Assembly (NCBI GenBank): GCA_002424625.1
Contig: DIKR01000065.1
Span: 1 to 46,465, forward strand
Origin: Desulfuromonadaceae bacterium UBA5613
Lineage (GTDB): Bacteria; Desulfobacterota; Desulfuromonadia; Desulfuromonadales; UBA2197
Direction: 5' to 3'
DNA: 46,465 nt
Part shown: positions 33,366 through 40,635 of the stretch, one piece after another
Layout of the letters: every line of letters starts with the position of its first letter
Position numbering within the stretch: position 1 is the stretch's first letter
Notes under the pieces: generated by a model
Database searches by the model: none
What the model was told of the DNA's origin: nothing
The model's input: only the letters and a program-made list of their open reading frames with translations
Position numbers and translations under genes: made by a program

Positions 33366-34532
33366 ATGGGGATTCTGTCTAACACTGTCACAATTTGTCA
33401 TTACGAAGTCAACGGACCCCTGCCGGAAGGGGATCTGGCGGCCTGGGTGCAAGGGCGCCTCGCCGAGCGCGGGTTTCAATCGATCGACAACAGCAGCGAA
33501 GAGGTCTCGATCGGCTGGGTTCACCTCGACGACAGTCAGGGGAGTGACTTCAGTCAGGAAGGAGATTTTCGCCGCGACAACTGGCTGGTCTTCTCTCTGC
33601 GTCGCGATCAGCGTCGCGTCCCGGCCGGACTCTTTCGCGCCCATTTTGACCTCGCCTGTCGCGCCTACCATGCGCAGAATCCCGGCCTGGCGCGGATCGC
33701 CAAGGCGAAGCGGGAAGAGCTCAAGGAAGCGGTGATGGGCTCCCTGCTGGCACGCACCCTGCCGGCGCCGGCTGTTTATGATATGATCTGGGATACCCGC
33801 GCCGGGATTGTCACTTTTACTTCGATCAGCCCCAAAGTTACCGAGATTCTTGAAGGCTATTTCAAGCAGACCTTCGAGGGTTTGACCCTGACTCCCCTTT
33901 ATCCGCTGCGCCGCGCTGCAGGGGTGGTCGATCCGGCTTTGCTGCTGAAGTTGAAAGAAGCGAATCGCGCCAGTAATGAGAATTTGCTTGAACAAATTCG
34001 CGATAACCTCTGGATTGGCGAGGATTTTCTCCTCTGGCTCCTTTATCGGACGATGAATGAAGGTTCGGAGTATGCGATCTGTCGTCCCGGACCCGCCGCC
34101 CATGGCGAAGTCTTTGTCGCTTACCTCAACGATCGTATTGTCCTGCAGGGAGAGAGCAGTGGCGGTAGCCAGAAGATTGCCGTCAGTGGACCGCAGGACA
34201 GTTTCCGCGAGGTCCGTGCCGCTCTGCAGGGAGGAAAAGTTGTTCGCGAGGGGGTCATCTGTCTGGAAAAGGGTGAGGACTTCTGGCGATTCAATCTCAA
34301 AGGGGAGATTTTCACCTTTGGCAGTTTCAAGGGACCGTCGGTACGTCTCGAACGGGAAGATGTCGCTGATCCGCAACGCGAGCGTGAAGCGGTCTTTTAC
34401 GAACGGATGCATATTATCGAGGAAGGATTACAACTCTTCGACAGTCTGCTGGTGGTCTTTCTCCGTGAACGTCTTGGTGACAGCTGGGGCGACTTGCAGC
34501 AGCGCGTCGACCAATGGCTGAACGAAGGATAG
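33366..34532 (+). CDS. RdgC-like recombination-associated protein
   Basis: A 388-residue protein that resembles E. coli RdgC, a ring-shaped DNA-binding protein that inhibits RecA. Matching stretches are EVSIGWVHLDD (RdgC MGWV region), the Lys/Glu-rich helix AKAKREELKEAVMGSLLARTLP and the following VYDMIWDTRAGIVTFTS, which align with the RdgC core. It is longer than E. coli RdgC (303 residues) and the C-terminal third is less familiar. Start ATG 33366 lacks a clear ribosome site; coupling to folD, whose stop is four bases upstream, is likely. Similarity is judged by eye, so the family call is moderate. Confidence 0.7.
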   Translation: MGILSNTVTICHYEVNGPLPEGDLAAWVQGRLAERGFQSIDNSSEEVSIGWVHLDDSQGSDFSQEGDFRRDNWLVFSLRRDQRRVPAGLFRAHFDLACRAYHAQNPGLARIAKAKREELKEAVMGSLLARTLPAPAVYDMIWDTRAGIVTFTSISPKVTEILEGYFKQTFEGLTLTPLYPLRRAAGVVDPALLLKLKEANRASNENLLEQIRDNLWIGEDFLLWLLYRTMNEGSEYAICRPGPAAHGEVFVAYLNDRIVLQGESSGGSQKIAVSGPQDSFREVRAALQGGKVVREGVICLEKGEDFWRFNLKGEIFTFGSFKGPSVRLEREDVADPQREREAVFYERMHIIEEGLQLFDSLLVVFLRERLGDSWGDLQQRVDQWLNEG

Positions 34533-34545
34533 CCCCTGTTCTCTT

Positions 34546-34574
34546 TTGACATTTTAACCAAGGGTTGTTAAAGT
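34546..34574 (+). promoter_or_regulatory. Sigma-70 promoter of the TPR-Smr pair
   Basis: TTGACA (34546-34551), a 17-base spacer and TAAAGT (34569-34574), 36 bases before the start codon. Confidence 0.45.
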
Positions 34575-34610
34575 GCCGCCTTCATTATCTGAAAGGATTT
34601 TCACTTATTT

Positions 34611-35333
34611 ATGTATAATATCCTGATTTCATTGGCTATCGGCTTGATCGCCGGTGCTCTTGTCGCCTTGAGCCCTTTAGGGCTCTGGGGCGGATTTTTT
34701 GTTTTTGTGCTGGTGACGGTGGCCGCAATCTTTTTTGCCACGCGCATTGTGATGAAAAAGGTGACTGCGATCATGGAGGTCGTGCAAAAGGACCTGCAGG
34801 CGAATCACCCGGAGAAAGCGATCAAAGTCCTGGAGACGGCCTTGGTCTATGCCCCGTGGCAGGTTTATCTCAAAGGGCAGATCCGTTCCCAGATCGGCAT
34901 GATCCATTTTTTGCGCCGCGATTTTTCCACGGCCTTTGAGTTCCTCAAAGAAGGCTTCATCCGTAACTGGCCGGCGATGGGGATGCTGGCCGTTACTTAT
35001 ATGAAGAAAAACAAGTCCTCGTTGATGACCGATACGTTTGAAAAGGCAGTCTCTGCCAACAAAAAGGAGCCGATGCTCTGGAATCTTTATGCTTACTGCC
35101 TCGAAGAGACCGGGCAGCATGGCAAGGCGGTCGAGGTTATGGAGAAGGGTCTGAAGAAGACCGACGGGAATGACATCCTTAAAGCGAACCTGGTGCTGTT
35201 GCGCGAGGGGAAAAAGATGAAAATGAAAGAATGGGGCGAGCTTTGGTATCAGTTCCACCTGGAGAAGACCGGGAACCTTGTCAAGGAGCAGACCAGAGCC
35301 ATGCAGGGGCGGCGTAAAATCCCCATGCGCTGA
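34611..35333 (+). CDS. Membrane-anchored tetratricopeptide-repeat protein
   Basis: A 240-residue protein with two N-terminal membrane helices (about residues 4-22 and 26-45) and a cytoplasmic TPR-like helical array (helix pairs around NHPEKAIKVLETALVYAP, RRDFSTAFEFLKEGFI, EPMLWNLYAYCLEETGQHGKAVEVMEKGLKKT). I do not recognise a named family. A protein-protein scaffold role is usual for such repeats. It is 28 bases upstream of the Smr gene and both may share the promoter at 34546. Confidence 0.75.
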   Translation: MYNILISLAIGLIAGALVALSPLGLWGGFFVFVLVTVAAIFFATRIVMKKVTAIMEVVQKDLQANHPEKAIKVLETALVYAPWQVYLKGQIRSQIGMIHFLRRDFSTAFEFLKEGFIRNWPAMGMLAVTYMKKNKSSLMTDTFEKAVSANKKEPMLWNLYAYCLEETGQHGKAVEVMEKGLKKTDGNDILKANLVLLREGKKMKMKEWGELWYQFHLEKTGNLVKEQTRAMQGRRKIPMR

Positions 35334-35361
35334 GATATTTGCCGTCAGGAAATTATGTCAG

Positions 35362-36033
35362 ATGAGTAAAAAGAAGAGTCGCGATTTTAATACCAGCCCC
35401 TTCAAGAATTTGAAGGGGCTTTCTCTTCGTGTGCAGGAGGAGGTCAAGGCCGCACCTCCGCCCTTACGCAGGGAAGTTGTACGGGAATATGATTTTTCTG
35501 AGGAGATGAAAGGTCTCGGAGTAAAAATCCTCCCCTCAGACGAGCGTCTTGTCGAAGTCGAGCGGTCGCCGGCAGAATCGCCCGCTCCCGCTGTCAAGCA
35601 AGTTGTCAGCGAGTCGCGCAATGATGAAGAGCTCTTTCTGTCGGCGATTCAGGGAATGGCAGTAATCTTTAACGACGAAATTCCCGATCTTGAGGTGCCG
35701 AGCGCCAGTCCGCGGCGGATGAAATTGGTCGAACAGGGGCGTTTGCGGCCGAGTGATCGTCTCGATCTGCACGGTTTTACGCGTAGTGAGGCAAGACGTC
35801 GCACCGCACATTTTCTTGAGAATGCCGTTCATCACAGTTATTCGCTGGTCTTGATCATTACCGGTTGGGGAAAGAGTGGTAGTGGTGAAGCGATTCTGCG
35901 TGAAGAGATTGCGCGTTTTTTGCGCACCGACGGAGCGCCGTTGGTGAGTGAGTGGGGCTTTGCCCCAAAAGATCTGGGCGGCGACGGTGCCCTCCTTGTC
36001 TTCCCCCGCCCCAAAAATAAAAAGCCCCGCTGA
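35362..36033 (+). CDS. Smr domain protein
   Basis: A 223-residue protein with a C-terminal Smr (small MutS-related) domain: DRLDLHGFTRSEARRRTAHFLENAVHH with the LDLHG motif at ~134, then LIITGWGKSGSGEAILREEI, a G-rich loop of the nuclease-like fold, and the C-terminal SEWGFAPKDLGGDGALLVF. The N-terminal ~115 residues are basic to acidic linker sequence (KKKSRDFNTSPFKNLKGLS). Smr proteins include endonucleases and recombination suppressors. AGGA precedes ATG 35362; the stop is within the downstream terminator stem. Confidence 0.85.
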   Translation: MSKKKSRDFNTSPFKNLKGLSLRVQEEVKAAPPPLRREVVREYDFSEEMKGLGVKILPSDERLVEVERSPAESPAPAVKQVVSESRNDEELFLSAIQGMAVIFNDEIPDLEVPSASPRRMKLVEQGRLRPSDRLDLHGFTRSEARRRTAHFLENAVHHSYSLVLIITGWGKSGSGEAILREEIARFLRTDGAPLVSEWGFAPKDLGGDGALLVFPRPKNKKPR

Positions 36034-36051
36034 AAAATTCAGCGGGGCTTT
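36021..36051. terminator. Bidirectional terminator between Smr gene and small RNA unit
   Basis: AAAGCCCCGCTGAA (36021-36034) pairs with TTCAGCGGGGCTTT (36038-36051) across a three-base loop. The A-rich sequence to its left supplies a T run for minus-strand transcripts, so it can also end the small unit at 36040-36260. Confidence 0.85.
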
Positions 36052-36086
36052 GCTCATTGGCCTTCAGGCAGCCCCCGATATGGGGG

Positions 36087-36149
36087 CTATCTTCGGCAAC
36101 CTTCCTTGCAGCGGGTGATTGGACGGAGCATGTAGGTTGAAGTCCACAT
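36087..36149 (-). CDS. 20-residue peptide ORF in a small transcription unit
   Basis: A 20-codon frame (begins MWTSTYMLRP, ends CKEGCRR, TAG stop) with an excellent ribosome site: GGAG at 36161-36158, eight bases before the ATG. A hairpin AGCCCCC/GGGGGCT overlaps its stop codon. It lies alone in a minus-strand unit with its own promoter and terminator. I do not recognise the peptide; it has two Cys spaced C-x3-C and six basic residues, features that fit a small regulatory, leader or precursor peptide, but it could also be incidental in a non-coding RNA. Confidence 0.4.
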   Translation of the reverse strand: MWTSTYMLRPITRCKEGCRR

Positions 36150-36229
36150 AGTTTTATCTCCTTTCCGGGGTTTCTCCCCTGTTAAACGAAAGCTGTCCCG
36201 AATCATTGCGTTGCTTGACTCGTGTTATA

Positions 36230-36258
36230 AGTATATATCAGGCTCTCAAGAATTGCAA
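36230..36258 (-). promoter_or_regulatory. Sigma-70 promoter of the small RNA unit
   Basis: On the minus strand TTGCAA (36258-36253), 17-base spacer, TATACT (36235-36230), 19 bases after the end of yceH. Confidence 0.5.
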
Positions 36259-36276
36259 CAATTATCGTCATCTTTT

Positions 36277-36942
36277 TTATTCGAACTGGCAACGGAACGA
36301 GGCAAAGGCGGCAGTCAGGCTGGCGACTTCGCTGCTCAGCTTGGCGACCTCCTCCTCCAGAGCAAGGATCCGGGCTTCCTGTCCCTCGACATGACGGCGT
36401 GCCGCTTCCGGCGCCGGTTCATGTCCCGCAGGCTCTTCAATGTTCGGTGTACCGCTGAGGAGATGGGCAAAGCGGTTCTCCTTGCGTCCGGCCTGGCGGG
36501 GGAGTTTGATCAGCAGCGGCTCCTTCCGAGTGGTTAGTAAATGCAGCACCCTTTCGACCTCTTCAAGATTGCTGAAGGCATGCATCCGTTCGCAGCGGGT
36601 GCGCAACTCACCGACGGTCTGGGCGCCCCGTAGAAGAAGTTCGCAAAGGATCGCCTGTTCTTCCGGCTCCAGATAAAGTTTTTGTCTCAGGTTGTGCTGG
36701 TACTTGGGTACGCGCCCGCCATCCATGGCCGCCTGCATTGCCAAACCCTGGAAGCGCAGGGCGTCGAGGCAGCGCACGACTTCGGTTTCGTCCAGAGCCA
36801 TGACCGGATCGCGGTTCGATTTCTGGTTGCAGGCATTGGTCAGGGCATTGAGGGAGAGAGGATAGTATTCCGGAGTTGTCATCTCTTTTTCGATGAGGCA
36901 ACCGAGGACACGGGCTTCCTGAGAGGACAGTTGCAGTTCCAT
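36277..36942 (-). CDS. YceH (DUF480/UPF0502) family protein
   Basis: A 221-residue protein matching the YceH (UPF0502/DUF480) family of unknown function, built of two winged-helix-like domains. Diagnostic stretches are LSSQEARVLGCLIEKEMTTPEYYPLSLNALTNACNQKSNRDPVM at the N terminus and the second domain AILCELLLRGAQTVGELRTRCERMHAF, followed by a charged coiled-coil tail. ATG 36942 is set by that start; the frame extends 79 codons further up into the neighbouring gene but with unrelated sequence. It begins four bases after the stop of the hydrolase gene. Confidence 0.88.
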   Translation of the reverse strand: MELQLSSQEARVLGCLIEKEMTTPEYYPLSLNALTNACNQKSNRDPVMALDETEVVRCLDALRFQGLAMQAAMDGGRVPKYQHNLRQKLYLEPEEQAILCELLLRGAQTVGELRTRCERMHAFSNLEEVERVLHLLTTRKEPLLIKLPRQAGRKENRFAHLLSGTPNIEEPAGHEPAPEAARRHVEGQEARILALEEEVAKLSSEVASLTAAFASFRCQFE

Positions 36943-36946
36943 GATG

Positions 36947-37831
36947 TCAGTCCCGGTAACGTTTGTTGAGATCGTCATAGGCGTCGATACGCCGATCCCG
37001 TAAAAAGGGCCAGATACGGCGGACTTGCTCGGAGCGGTTGAAGTCGATAGTGGCAATAAGTACCTCCTCGTCCTCCTTCCCCCCTTGCACCAGAATCTCC
37101 CCCTGCGGACCGGCGACGAAGCTGCTCCCCCAGAAAAGGGCGCCAGCGGTCTGATTCGAAGAATCCGCTTCAAAGCCAACGCGGTTAACGCTGATCAGCG
37201 GCAGACCGTTAGCGACCGCATGACTGCGCTGGATGGTGAGCCAGGCATTGCGCTGGCGTTCCTGTTCATCAGCCGTGTCCTGCGGATCCCAGCCGATCGC
37301 TGTCGGATAGATGAGGAGATCGGCTCCGGCAAGTGCCATCAGACGCGCTGCTTCCGGGTACCATTGATCCCAGCAGACCAGGACCCCGAGTTTGCCGACC
37401 GAAGTCTGGATCGGGTTAAAGCCAAGATCCCCCGGAGTAAAATAAAACTTTTCATAATAACCAGGATCGTCGGGGATGTGCATTTTTCGGTAACGACCGG
37501 CAAGTGAGCCGTCCTGCTCAATGACCACGGCGGTGTTGTGGTAAAGGCCGGGGGCGCGACGTTCAAAAAGGCTGAGAACGAGGACAACACCGAGTTCTTT
37601 GGCGATAGCAGAGAAAAGTTCGGTAGAAGGCCCCGGAATGGTCTCTGCTCCATCGAAGTAAGCGGTCTCCTCCTGCTGGCAGAAATAGAGACTGGTGTGT
37701 AATTCCTGGAGGACGACCAGTCTGGCTCCGCGAGCAGCAGCGCTGCGGATGGCCGCAAGGCTCTTTTTTATATTTGCTTCGCGGTCAACGGAGCAGCTTT
37801 GCTGAACTAAGGCTACGATGAGTGGCTGCAT
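36947..37831 (-). CDS. aguB: Carbon-nitrogen hydrolase, N-carbamoylputrescine amidase-like
   Basis: A 294-residue nitrilase-superfamily amidohydrolase. The catalytic triad is visible: Glu in VVLQELHTSLYF, Lys in RYRKMHIPDDPGYYEKFYF and Cys in VLVCWDQWYPEAARLMAL. The YYEKFYFTPGDLGF and WDQWYPEAAR segments are characteristic of N-carbamoylputrescine amidase (AguB), the last step of putrescine synthesis from agmatine. ATG 37831 is chosen over the TTG at 37837; AAGGA lies 12 bases upstream. An agmatine deiminase partner is not in the window, so the substrate assignment is by family only. Confidence 0.88.
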   Translation of the reverse strand: MQPLIVALVQQSCSVDREANIKKSLAAIRSAAARGARLVVLQELHTSLYFCQQEETAYFDGAETIPGPSTELFSAIAKELGVVLVLSLFERRAPGLYHNTAVVIEQDGSLAGRYRKMHIPDDPGYYEKFYFTPGDLGFNPIQTSVGKLGVLVCWDQWYPEAARLMALAGADLLIYPTAIGWDPQDTADEQERQRNAWLTIQRSHAVANGLPLISVNRVGFEADSSNQTAGALFWGSSFVAGPQGEILVQGGKEDEEVLIATIDFNRSEQVRRIWPFLRDRRIDAYDDLNKRYRD

Positions 37832-38027
37832 GAACAATATGGTCCTTGAATGGATTCAGTGTGTGGGTGTTTGTAAATTATAACAGAGGTAGCGACCTTT
37901 GGGTAGAGGTAACACGGTGACATGAGTCATTGTTAACTTTGCAGGGTCAGTCGAGAAACGAAATTTATTGCGCCTAAGGTGTTTTTTTATAAAATCAGGC
38001 GATATTTCGCGTGATTAAATGATGATA

Positions 38028-38067
38028 TTGTCTGCCGTGACAATTTTTGAAACGATGTTGTATACAA
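38028..38067. promoter_or_regulatory. Inverted repeats upstream of the citrate synthase promoter
   Basis: TTGTC-tgccgt-GACAA (38028-38043) and the perfect palindrome TTGTATACAA (38058-38067) precede the -35 box by 7-47 bases. The second resembles sites of GntR-family regulators. They are candidate operators; the rest of 37832-38027 is AT-rich and shows nothing I can name. Confidence 0.4.
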
Positions 38068-38074
38068 AAATCTC

Positions 38075-38103
38075 TTGACTTTGAACGCCCTGATTGTTAG
38101 AAG
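38075..38103 (+). promoter_or_regulatory. Sigma-70 promoter of citrate synthase
   Basis: TTGACT (38075-38080), 17-base spacer and TAGAAG (38098-38103), predicting a start near 38110 and a 160-base leader. Confidence 0.45.
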
Positions 38104-38221
38104 TTTGTTCAAATTGAAGGAGATTAGCATTTCTGAAGCTAACCCTCTTTACTTAGTATGCTCATGCTAGTCATTGCTATTTGAGTTCCAGTTGATATCT
38201 GGTTTACTTATGTTGTATCGG

Positions 38222-38240
38222 TCGATGGGTTTCCCATCGA
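38222..38240 (+). promoter_or_regulatory. Perfect hairpin in the citrate synthase leader
   Basis: TCGATGGG-TTT-CCCATCGA forms an eight-base stem with a three-base loop, about 15 bases upstream of the AAAGGAG ribosome site (38255-38261). It may stabilise the message or shape translation. Confidence 0.5.
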
Positions 38241-38268
38241 ATATTGTCCCTCATAAAGGAGAGAGAGC

Positions 38269-39600
38269 ATGTCGACGTTGAAGGAAACGCTAAAACAGAA
38301 GATTGAGGCGCACCGTCCGCGTACCACCCGTCTTGTCAAGGAGTTCGGCAAAGTTATCATCGACCAGGTCAACATTGACCAGTGTATCGGTGGAGCCCGT
38401 GACATTCGCAGCCTTGTCACCGACATCTCCTATCTGGATCCCCAGGAAGGGATCCGTTTCCGTGGCAAGAATATTCCTGAGACCTTTGCCGCGCTCCCCA
38501 AAGCTGCAGGTTCGATTTATCCGACTGTTGAGTCCTTCTGGTTCTTCCTGTTGACCGGCGATGTCCCGACCGACGCTCAAGTGGCCGAAGTTGTTGCCGA
38601 GTGGAAAGTTCGCCAGGTTGTTCCCCAGTATGTTTTCGATGCCATCCGCGCCCTGCCGCGTGACAGCCATCCGATGGTCATGCTTTCGGTTGCCATGCTG
38701 ACCCTGCAGAAAGACTCCAAATTTGCCGGTTTCTATAACTCCGGTAAATTCAACAAGATGACCGCTTGGGAATCTGTCTATGAGGATGCCAGCGATATCG
38801 TTGCACGTATCCCGGTCATTGCCGCCTTCATTTACAATCTGAAATACCGTAACGACAAGCAGATTGCGATCGATCCGAAGCTCGACATGGGCGCCAATTT
38901 CGCTCACATGATCGGCCAGAGCGAGGAGTATAAGGATGTCGCTCGTATGTACTTCATCCTTCACTCCGACCATGAGTCCGGCAACGTTTCGGCGCATACC
39001 ACTCACCTGGTTCATTCGGCTCTTTCCGATCCCTACTATGCCTACTCCGCCGGCCTCAACGGCCTGGCCGGCCCGCTGCATGGTTTGGCCAACCAGGAAG
39101 TTCTCGATTGGACCCTCAAGTTCCAGGAGAAGTACTGCAAAGGCGTCGAGCCGACCAAAGAACTCATCAAAGACGCGCTGTGGGACACCCTCAACGCCGG
39201 TCAGGTTATCCCCGGTTATGGCCACGCAGTTCTGCGTAAGACCGATCCGCGCTACATGGCGCAGCGCGAGTTCTGCCTGAACACCCCGGGTCTCAAGGAT
39301 GACGCTCTCTTTAAAGTCGTCGCCATGATTTTTGAAGTTGCTCCTGGCGTCCTCACCGAGCACGGCAAGACCAAGAACCCCTGGCCGAACGTCGATGCCC
39401 AGTCTGGTGTTATCCAGATGTACTATGGTCTCACTGAGTATGACTTCTACACCGTCCTCTTCGGTGTCGGTCGCGCTCTCGGCTGCATGGCCAACATTAC
39501 CTGGGATCGCGGTCTCGGTTATGCCATTGAGCGTCCGAAGTCGGTCACAACCGACATGCTTGAGAAGTGGGCTGCCGCTGGTGGTCGCGAACTCAACTAA
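38269..39600 (+). CDS. gltA: Citrate synthase, eukaryotic (mitochondrial)-like type
   Basis: A 443-residue citrate synthase, condensing acetyl-CoA and oxaloacetate. Its motifs resemble mitochondrial rather than enterobacterial enzymes: LHSDHESGNVSAHTTHLVHSALSDPYYAYSAGLNGLAGPLHGLANQEVL (~232-280) and PGYGHAVLRKTDPRYMAQ (~314), with the catalytic His/Asp pattern intact (SDHE, GYGH and later VDAQSGV). This type is known from Geobacteraceae. AAAGGAG lies seven bases before ATG 38269. The gene is monocistronic, with a long leader carrying a hairpin and palindromes upstream and a very strong terminator. Confidence 0.96.
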   Translation: MSTLKETLKQKIEAHRPRTTRLVKEFGKVIIDQVNIDQCIGGARDIRSLVTDISYLDPQEGIRFRGKNIPETFAALPKAAGSIYPTVESFWFFLLTGDVPTDAQVAEVVAEWKVRQVVPQYVFDAIRALPRDSHPMVMLSVAMLTLQKDSKFAGFYNSGKFNKMTAWESVYEDASDIVARIPVIAAFIYNLKYRNDKQIAIDPKLDMGANFAHMIGQSEEYKDVARMYFILHSDHESGNVSAHTTHLVHSALSDPYYAYSAGLNGLAGPLHGLANQEVLDWTLKFQEKYCKGVEPTKELIKDALWDTLNAGQVIPGYGHAVLRKTDPRYMAQREFCLNTPGLKDDALFKVVAMIFEVAPGVLTEHGKTKNPWPNVDAQSGVIQMYYGLTEYDFYTVLFGVGRALGCMANITWDRGLGYAIERPKSVTTDMLEKWAAAGGRELN

Positions 39601-39622
39601 GCTTAAAAGTTTCATTTAATAT

Positions 39623-39668
39623 GCAATAAAAACAGGAGACGCCGCTCGGTGTCTCCTGTTTTTATTGC
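39623..39668 (+). terminator. Intrinsic terminator after citrate synthase
   Basis: GCAATAAAAACAGGAGAC (39623-39640) pairs with GTCTCCTGTTTTTATTGC (39651-39668), an 18-base stem with a ten-base loop containing U-rich flanks. Confidence 0.85.
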
Positions 39669-39765
39669 AGGTGAAGAGTTTTATAAAAAAGATACTGTCT
39701 TCTTGCATCAATGACGTTATAGTTGTCGCCGTAAATATTTTAATCTGAGATTGTTTGGAGCTTTT

Positions 39766-40635
39766 ATGCCGCAATATATTGATTTGCACTTGCACAGTAC
39801 TTCTTCGGATGGACTTTATGCACCGGATGAAGTCATGCAGATGGCCAAAGCGATCGGTCTCTCGGCGGTGGCACTGGCTGATCACGATAACGTCGATGGT
39901 ATCGATGCCGCCATGCTGGCAGGTTCGGCCCTTGGCCTCGAAGTCCTGACCGCTGTTGAACTTTCGACGCAGTGGGGTGAGTACCAGGATATTCATCTTC
40001 TCGGTTATGGCTTTGATCACCACCATCCCGAATTACTTGAAGCCCTGGCGGGGTTTCGGGACTTTCGTGAACGACGCAATGAACATATCGTTGTGCGGGT
40101 CAATGAAAAGTTACAAGGGGAAGGGCGTACACTGCTCGATCTTGCGACAGTGCAGGAGAAAGCCGGGGGAACGATCGGTCGTCCGCATATTGCCATGGCT
40201 CTTCTCGATGCCGGACATGTGCAGAATAAAGAGGAAGCCTTTGAGCGTTATCTGGTGCCGTGCAATGTCGAGAAACGTTTTTTCCCGATCGAAGATGCCA
40301 TTGCCATGATCCACCGGGCTGGCGGCGCAGCGGTGTTGGCGCATCCCCCGTATATTACCCCGGATCGCCGCACCCTTGAAGGTCTGGTCAAGACCTTTAC
40401 AAAGCTGGGCCTTGACGGTATCGAGGCGTACAACAACGGCGCAGACAATGAAATGATCGATTGGACGATCTCTCTGGCGCGGCGCAATGGTCTGGTCGTC
40501 ACCGGCGGTTCTGATTTTCATGGTGCTGACGGTGAAGTTTTGACCCTTGGCGGTTACCGCGGCAACCTCAAGGTTCCCGCTAAATATCTCGATGAAGTCA
40601 ATGCGGTCATATATCGCCGGCAGCAGGAGATTTAA
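39766..40635 (+). CDS. PHP-domain metal-dependent phosphoesterase
   Basis: A 289-residue PHP-family phosphoesterase. Metal-ligand motifs appear in order: IDLHLHSTSSDG (1-13), ALADHDNVDGI (~42), ELSTQWGEYQDIHLLGYGFD, AHPPY (~200) and GGSDFHGAD (~250). This matches the TrpH/YciV-type 3',5'-nucleotide phosphatase group, likely acting on pAp or RNA 5' ends. ATG 39766 has GGAG five bases upstream; the TTG at 39751 is rejected because of that. The last base of its stop is the first base of the following ATG, coupling it to rlmKL. Confidence 0.88.
   Translation: MPQYIDLHLHSTSSDGLYAPDEVMQMAKAIGLSAVALADHDNVDGIDAAMLAGSALGLEVLTAVELSTQWGEYQDIHLLGYGFDHHHPELLEALAGFRDFRERRNEHIVVRVNEKLQGEGRTLLDLATVQEKAGGTIGRPHIAMALLDAGHVQNKEEAFERYLVPCNVEKRFFPIEDAIAMIHRAGGAAVLAHPPYITPDRRTLEGLVKTFTKLGLDGIEAYNNGADNEMIDWTISLARRNGLVVTGGSDFHGADGEVLTLGGYRGNLKVPAKYLDEVNAVIYRRQQEI

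Larger units (their letters stand above)
36020..36229 (-). ncRNA. Candidate small RNA or small mRNA, ~200 nt
   Basis: The 243-base gap between the Smr gene and yceH carries, on the minus strand, a promoter (36258-36230), a GGGG-AGAAA-CCCC hairpin (around 36166-36179), a 20-codon ORF with ribosome site, a C/G hairpin (36070-36088) and a strong terminator hairpin. Together they define a compact transcript starting near 36223. Whether it acts as RNA or through the peptide is open. Confidence 0.45.

Noticed and set aside
36060..36180. Possible c-di-GMP or other riboswitch
   Set aside because: Hairpins and purine-rich runs suggested an aptamer, but the conserved GEMM or other family cores are absent, and the transcript is oriented away from any large downstream gene.
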